Assembly (NCBI GenBank): GCA_017379955.1
Contig: JAFNVE010000179.1
Coordinates: 1-8,621 of the forward strand
From: Tidjanibacter sp.
GTDB taxonomy: Bacteria > Bacteroidota > Bacteroidia > Bacteroidales > Rikenellaceae
Direction: 5' to 3'
DNA length: 8,621 bases
Part shown: piece by piece, positions 7,245 through 8,621 of the stretch
How positions within the stretch are numbered: the first letter of the stretch is position 1
How the letters are laid out: every line of letters starts with the position of its first letter
Position numbers and translations under genes: made by a program
Notes under the pieces: generated by a model
Seen by the model: only the letters and a program-made list of their open reading frames with translations
What the model was told of the DNA's origin: nothing
The model's database searches: none

Positions 7245-8246
7245 GTGGCACGACAGAAGGTAAAGTATCGCCCTGCGCAGAGTGGCGAGGAGAAGATTCC
7301 CGAGCGATTGCCCATTGATGCGGGCAAGCGTTTGGTGACCGTGATGGTTGAGGGCTACGAGGATGTGGCCTTCTGGCGCGGTATCTTCGACCGCTACGAG
7401 AGCGACAAGGTGACCTTTGAGATTACTGTGCCTCTGCGCAAGGACTTGGCAAAGGGTAAGAAGACACTGCTCGGGCAGGCAGACAAGTGCGGCCCGAACA
7501 CCATACTCTGTATGGATAGCGACTTCGACTACCTCTTCGCCGACCAGACTGAGCAGGCGGCAGAGATTAACTCATCGCCCTTTATGTTCCACACCTATGT
7601 CTACTCGACGGAGAACTACATCTGCTACGCTCCGTCGCTACACAATATCTGCGTAAAGGCGACCAAGAACGATACGAAGATTTTCGACTTCGAGGAGTTC
7701 TTGGCCGACTACTCGCGCACCATCTATCCCGCCTTTCTGTGGTATGCCTACTCGGCACAGAGCGGTATGCAGAGGGCGTTCACCCTGCTCGACTTCAAGA
7801 GCACGGTGCGCATCGGCTACCTCGACACAGAGCGCAACGGCGCAGACACCATCGCTTGGCTTGGCCGACAGGTGGCACGCCGAGTGGTGAGCCTCGCTGA
7901 GCAATATCCCCAGATGGCGGAGCGTATGCCTGCCTTCGAGCGCGCGTTGCTCAGTCGTGGTGTGACACCCGACAATGTCTACCTCTTTATGCACGGCCAC
8001 ACGCTGATGGATAATGTGGTGATGGTGGCCCTAAATGCCGTGTGCGACAAGTTGCGCCTGATGGCTGGCAACAAAATCAACAACTCCGCACGCGAGGGCC
8101 TGTCGCTCACCAACGAGCTGAGCAACTACAACAACTCCCTCTGCAACGTGAGAGATGCACTACTCTTCAACGAGAACTACAAACAGTGTTTTCTCTACAA
8201 GAAATTGCAGTCGGATATAGAGCAATTCCTCGAAATAACCGGGTAA
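7245..8246 (+). CDS. DUF4435 (TOPRIM-like) protein of unknown function
   Basis: A 333-residue protein that I recognise as DUF4435-like; the biological role is not established. The N-terminus is basic (MARQKVKYR). A TOPRIM-like arrangement follows: VTVMVEGYEDVAFW (31-44) with the acidic E36 and D40, then TILCMDSDFDYL (86-97) with D91 and D93, the usual acidic metal-binding pattern. YSTENY (120-125) and FMHGHTLMDN (248-257) look like further conserved family motifs. No membrane segment or signal peptide is visible, so it is probably cytosolic. In PARIS anti-phage systems, AriB is a DUF4435 protein paired with the ATPase AriA; no such partner is in this window. The first possible start after the purA stop is GTG 7245; no ATG occurs before residue 34. 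Its 21-base spacing suggests co-transcription with purA. Assignment to the family is fairly sure, nuclease activity is only inference. Confidence 0.82.
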   Translation: MARQKVKYRPAQSGEEKIPERLPIDAGKRLVTVMVEGYEDVAFWRGIFDRYESDKVTFEITVPLRKDLAKGKKTLLGQADKCGPNTILCMDSDFDYLFADQTEQAAEINSSPFMFHTYVYSTENYICYAPSLHNICVKATKNDTKIFDFEEFLADYSRTIYPAFLWYAYSAQSGMQRAFTLLDFKSTVRIGYLDTERNGADTIAWLGRQVARRVVSLAEQYPQMAERMPAFERALLSRGVTPDNVYLFMHGHTLMDNVVMVALNAVCDKLRLMAGNKINNSAREGLSLTNELSNYNNSLCNVRDALLFNENYKQCFLYKKLQSDIEQFLEITG

Positions 8247-8265
8247 AAAAGACGTATAATTGGTG

Positions 8266-8350
8266 AATTTTGCACTTCCCTTGAAAGCCAAATGCTCATT
8301 TACTTTAAGTAAACTCCGCTTTGTCTTTCTGCACGAAGCCCAAAATTCCC
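8266..8350. repeat. Palindromic intergenic repeat, copy 1
   Basis: An 85-base unit whose second copy starts 133 bases later. Without gaps the two differ at 16 of 85 positions (about 81% identity). The unit is an imperfect inverted repeat centred near 8306. The outer arms are AATTTTG (8266-8272) and CAAAATT (8341-8347), intermediate arms are GAAAG (8283-8287) and CTTTC (8325-8329), and the central stem TTTACTT/AAGTAAA is perfect with a single-base loop (8299-8313). Similarity to the second unit continues more loosely, with indels, to about 8375. It could be a REP-like element, a relic of a small non-autonomous mobile element, or a 3' RNA structure. Confidence 0.8.
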
Positions 8351-8381
8351 CTAATTCTACGACTTTTTTGGGGTGCTCACG

Positions 8382-8395
8382 AAGCCATCTGGCTT
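8382..8395. repeat. Short perfect hairpin between the two palindromic units
   Basis: AAGCCA (8382-8387) and TGGCTT (8390-8395) are perfect reverse complements around a TC loop. The flanking word CACGAAGCC occurs three times in the area (8332-8340, 8378-8386, 8465-8473), twice in the right arms of the large units and once here. The spacer may therefore be a degraded fragment of the same element. Confidence 0.55.
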
Positions 8396-8398
8396 GTA

Positions 8399-8483
8399 AA
8401 TTTTGCACTTCCCTCGAAAGGCTTCGCCTCATTTACGCCAAGTAAACTTCGGCTTGCCTTTCTTCACGAAGCCCAAAATTTCC
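8399..8483. repeat. Palindromic intergenic repeat, copy 2
   Basis: The second 85-base unit has the same orientation as the first and is also symmetric, about a centre near 8439. Outer arms AATTTTG (8399-8405) and CAAAATT (8474-8480) are conserved. The intermediate stem is longer than in copy 1, GAAAGGC (8416-8422) with GCCTTTC (8456-8462). The central stem is TTTAC/GTAAA (8432-8436, 8442-8446) with a five-base loop, where copy 1 has a seven-base stem. Small side hairpins GGC-TTC-GCC (8420-8428) and GGC-TT-GCC (8451-8458) give an alternative branched fold. Most differences from copy 1 cluster at these side positions (8421-8427) and in the loop (8437-8439). Confidence 0.8.
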
Positions 8484-8521
8484 TAAGCCATATGACTTCT
8501 TGAAGTGAGTGGGGTTATATT

Positions 8522-8561
8522 AAAAGCAGAGAGTGGTATCGAACCACTCTCTGCTTTTTTT
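8522..8561 (+). terminator. Strong rho-independent terminator
   Basis: A perfect 16-bp inverted repeat, left arm 8522-8537 (AAAAGCAGAGAGTGGT) and right arm 8543-8558, encloses the five-base loop ATCGA. The right arm runs into seven T residues (8555-8561). This is a textbook intrinsic terminator for + strand transcription and probably ends the transcript carrying the pur genes and DUF4435. On the other strand only four T residues follow the stem, so opposite-direction termination would be weaker. Confidence 0.93.
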
Positions 8562-8571
8562 GTAGGGCGGA

Positions 8572-8621
8572 TAGGAGTAATAGGAGTAATAGGAGTAATA
8601 GGAGTAATAGGAATAATGGGA
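8572..8621. repeat. 9-bp tandem repeat (TAGGAGTAA)n, continuing beyond the window
   Basis: Four perfect copies of TAGGAGTAA (8572-8607) are followed by one variant copy TAGGAATAA (8608-8616) and a degenerate start TGGGA (8617-8621) at the window edge. The array starts 11 bases after the terminator T-run. The repeat is a multiple of three, but one + frame has TAA-TAG stops in each unit; the other + frames (Ile-Gly-Val or Asn-Arg-Ser) and all minus frames stay open. It could be an intergenic variable-number repeat, or less likely the edge of a coding repeat. Each unit contains AGGAG. Confidence 0.9.

Larger units (their letters stand above)
8247..8621. other. Gene-free 3' region rich in repeats
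   Basis: I see no credible coding sequence here. Short open frames over 8260-8503 on both strands arise from the repeat units and lack any family resemblance. In order, the stretch holds palindromic unit 1, a small hairpin, palindromic unit 2, an intrinsic terminator, and a 9-bp tandem array that runs off the window. Everything up to the terminator would form a 3' untranslated region of roughly 300 bases after the DUF4435 gene. No tRNA, CRISPR array or transposase was seen. Confidence 0.8.

Noticed and set aside
7245..8246. A complete PARIS or OLD-type defence system
   Set aside because: Only the DUF4435 component is seen; the upstream neighbour is purA, and no ATPase gene lies between it and the terminator.
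8160..8503. Short open frames on both strands across the tail repeats
   Set aside because: They follow the palindromic repeat, repeat themselves at the 133-base period, and overlap the end of the DUF4435 gene on the other strand; no domain or initiation signal supports them.
8526..8558. tRNA remnant: the minus strand reads GTGGTTCGATACCAC, like a T-arm
   Set aside because: The stem is 16 bp, not 5, no acceptor, D or anticodon arm exists nearby, and the T-run makes a terminator the simpler reading.
8262..8621. CRISPR array
   Set aside because: Only two long diverged palindromic units plus a 9-bp tandem array are present; there are no regular 25-40 bp repeats with unique spacers and no cas genes.

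Overview
The window carries the downstream half of a purine-biosynthesis cluster, all on the + strand: purM (3' end only), purN, purH, purD, folD, purB and purA, followed by a DUF4435 (TOPRIM-like) gene and a repeat-rich gene-free tail. Spacing is tight (24, 18, 4, 14, 3 and 21 bases) except between purH and purD, where 163 bases hold a long imperfect palindrome. All seven enzyme genes appear intact apart from purM, which enters from the left edge.

The cluster covers the end of the pathway. PurM closes the imidazole ring (AIR), PurD and PurN act at the second and third steps, PurB acts at step 8 and again on adenylosuccinate, PurH makes IMP, and PurA commits IMP to AMP. FolD interconverts methylene- and 10-formyl-tetrahydrofolate; the formyl form is the co-substrate of both PurN and PurH, so its place among the pur genes is functionally coherent.

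Host: probably a Bacteroidota gut-type bacterium, perhaps Alistipes-like. The evidence is indirect: start codons are preceded by A/T-rich sequence with no convincing Shine-Dalgarno motif, and the DUF4435 protein looks, from memory, like Bacteroidales members. By contrast, PurH, PurB and PurA resemble the Bacillus subtilis enzymes as I recall them more than those of Bacteroides, and purM-purN-purH-purD is the B. subtilis pur-operon order. An old transfer, or a lineage-specific retained cluster, are both possible. No database search was available.

Right end (8247-8621): no credible gene. It holds two roughly 81% identical 85-base palindromic units spaced 133 bases apart, a small hairpin between them, a strong intrinsic terminator that probably ends the transcript, and a 9-bp tandem repeat running off the window.

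I found no clear new multi-gene system. The points most worth a second look are the DUF4435 gene without a visible ATPase partner at the operon's end, and the palindromic elements after purH and after the DUF4435 gene.
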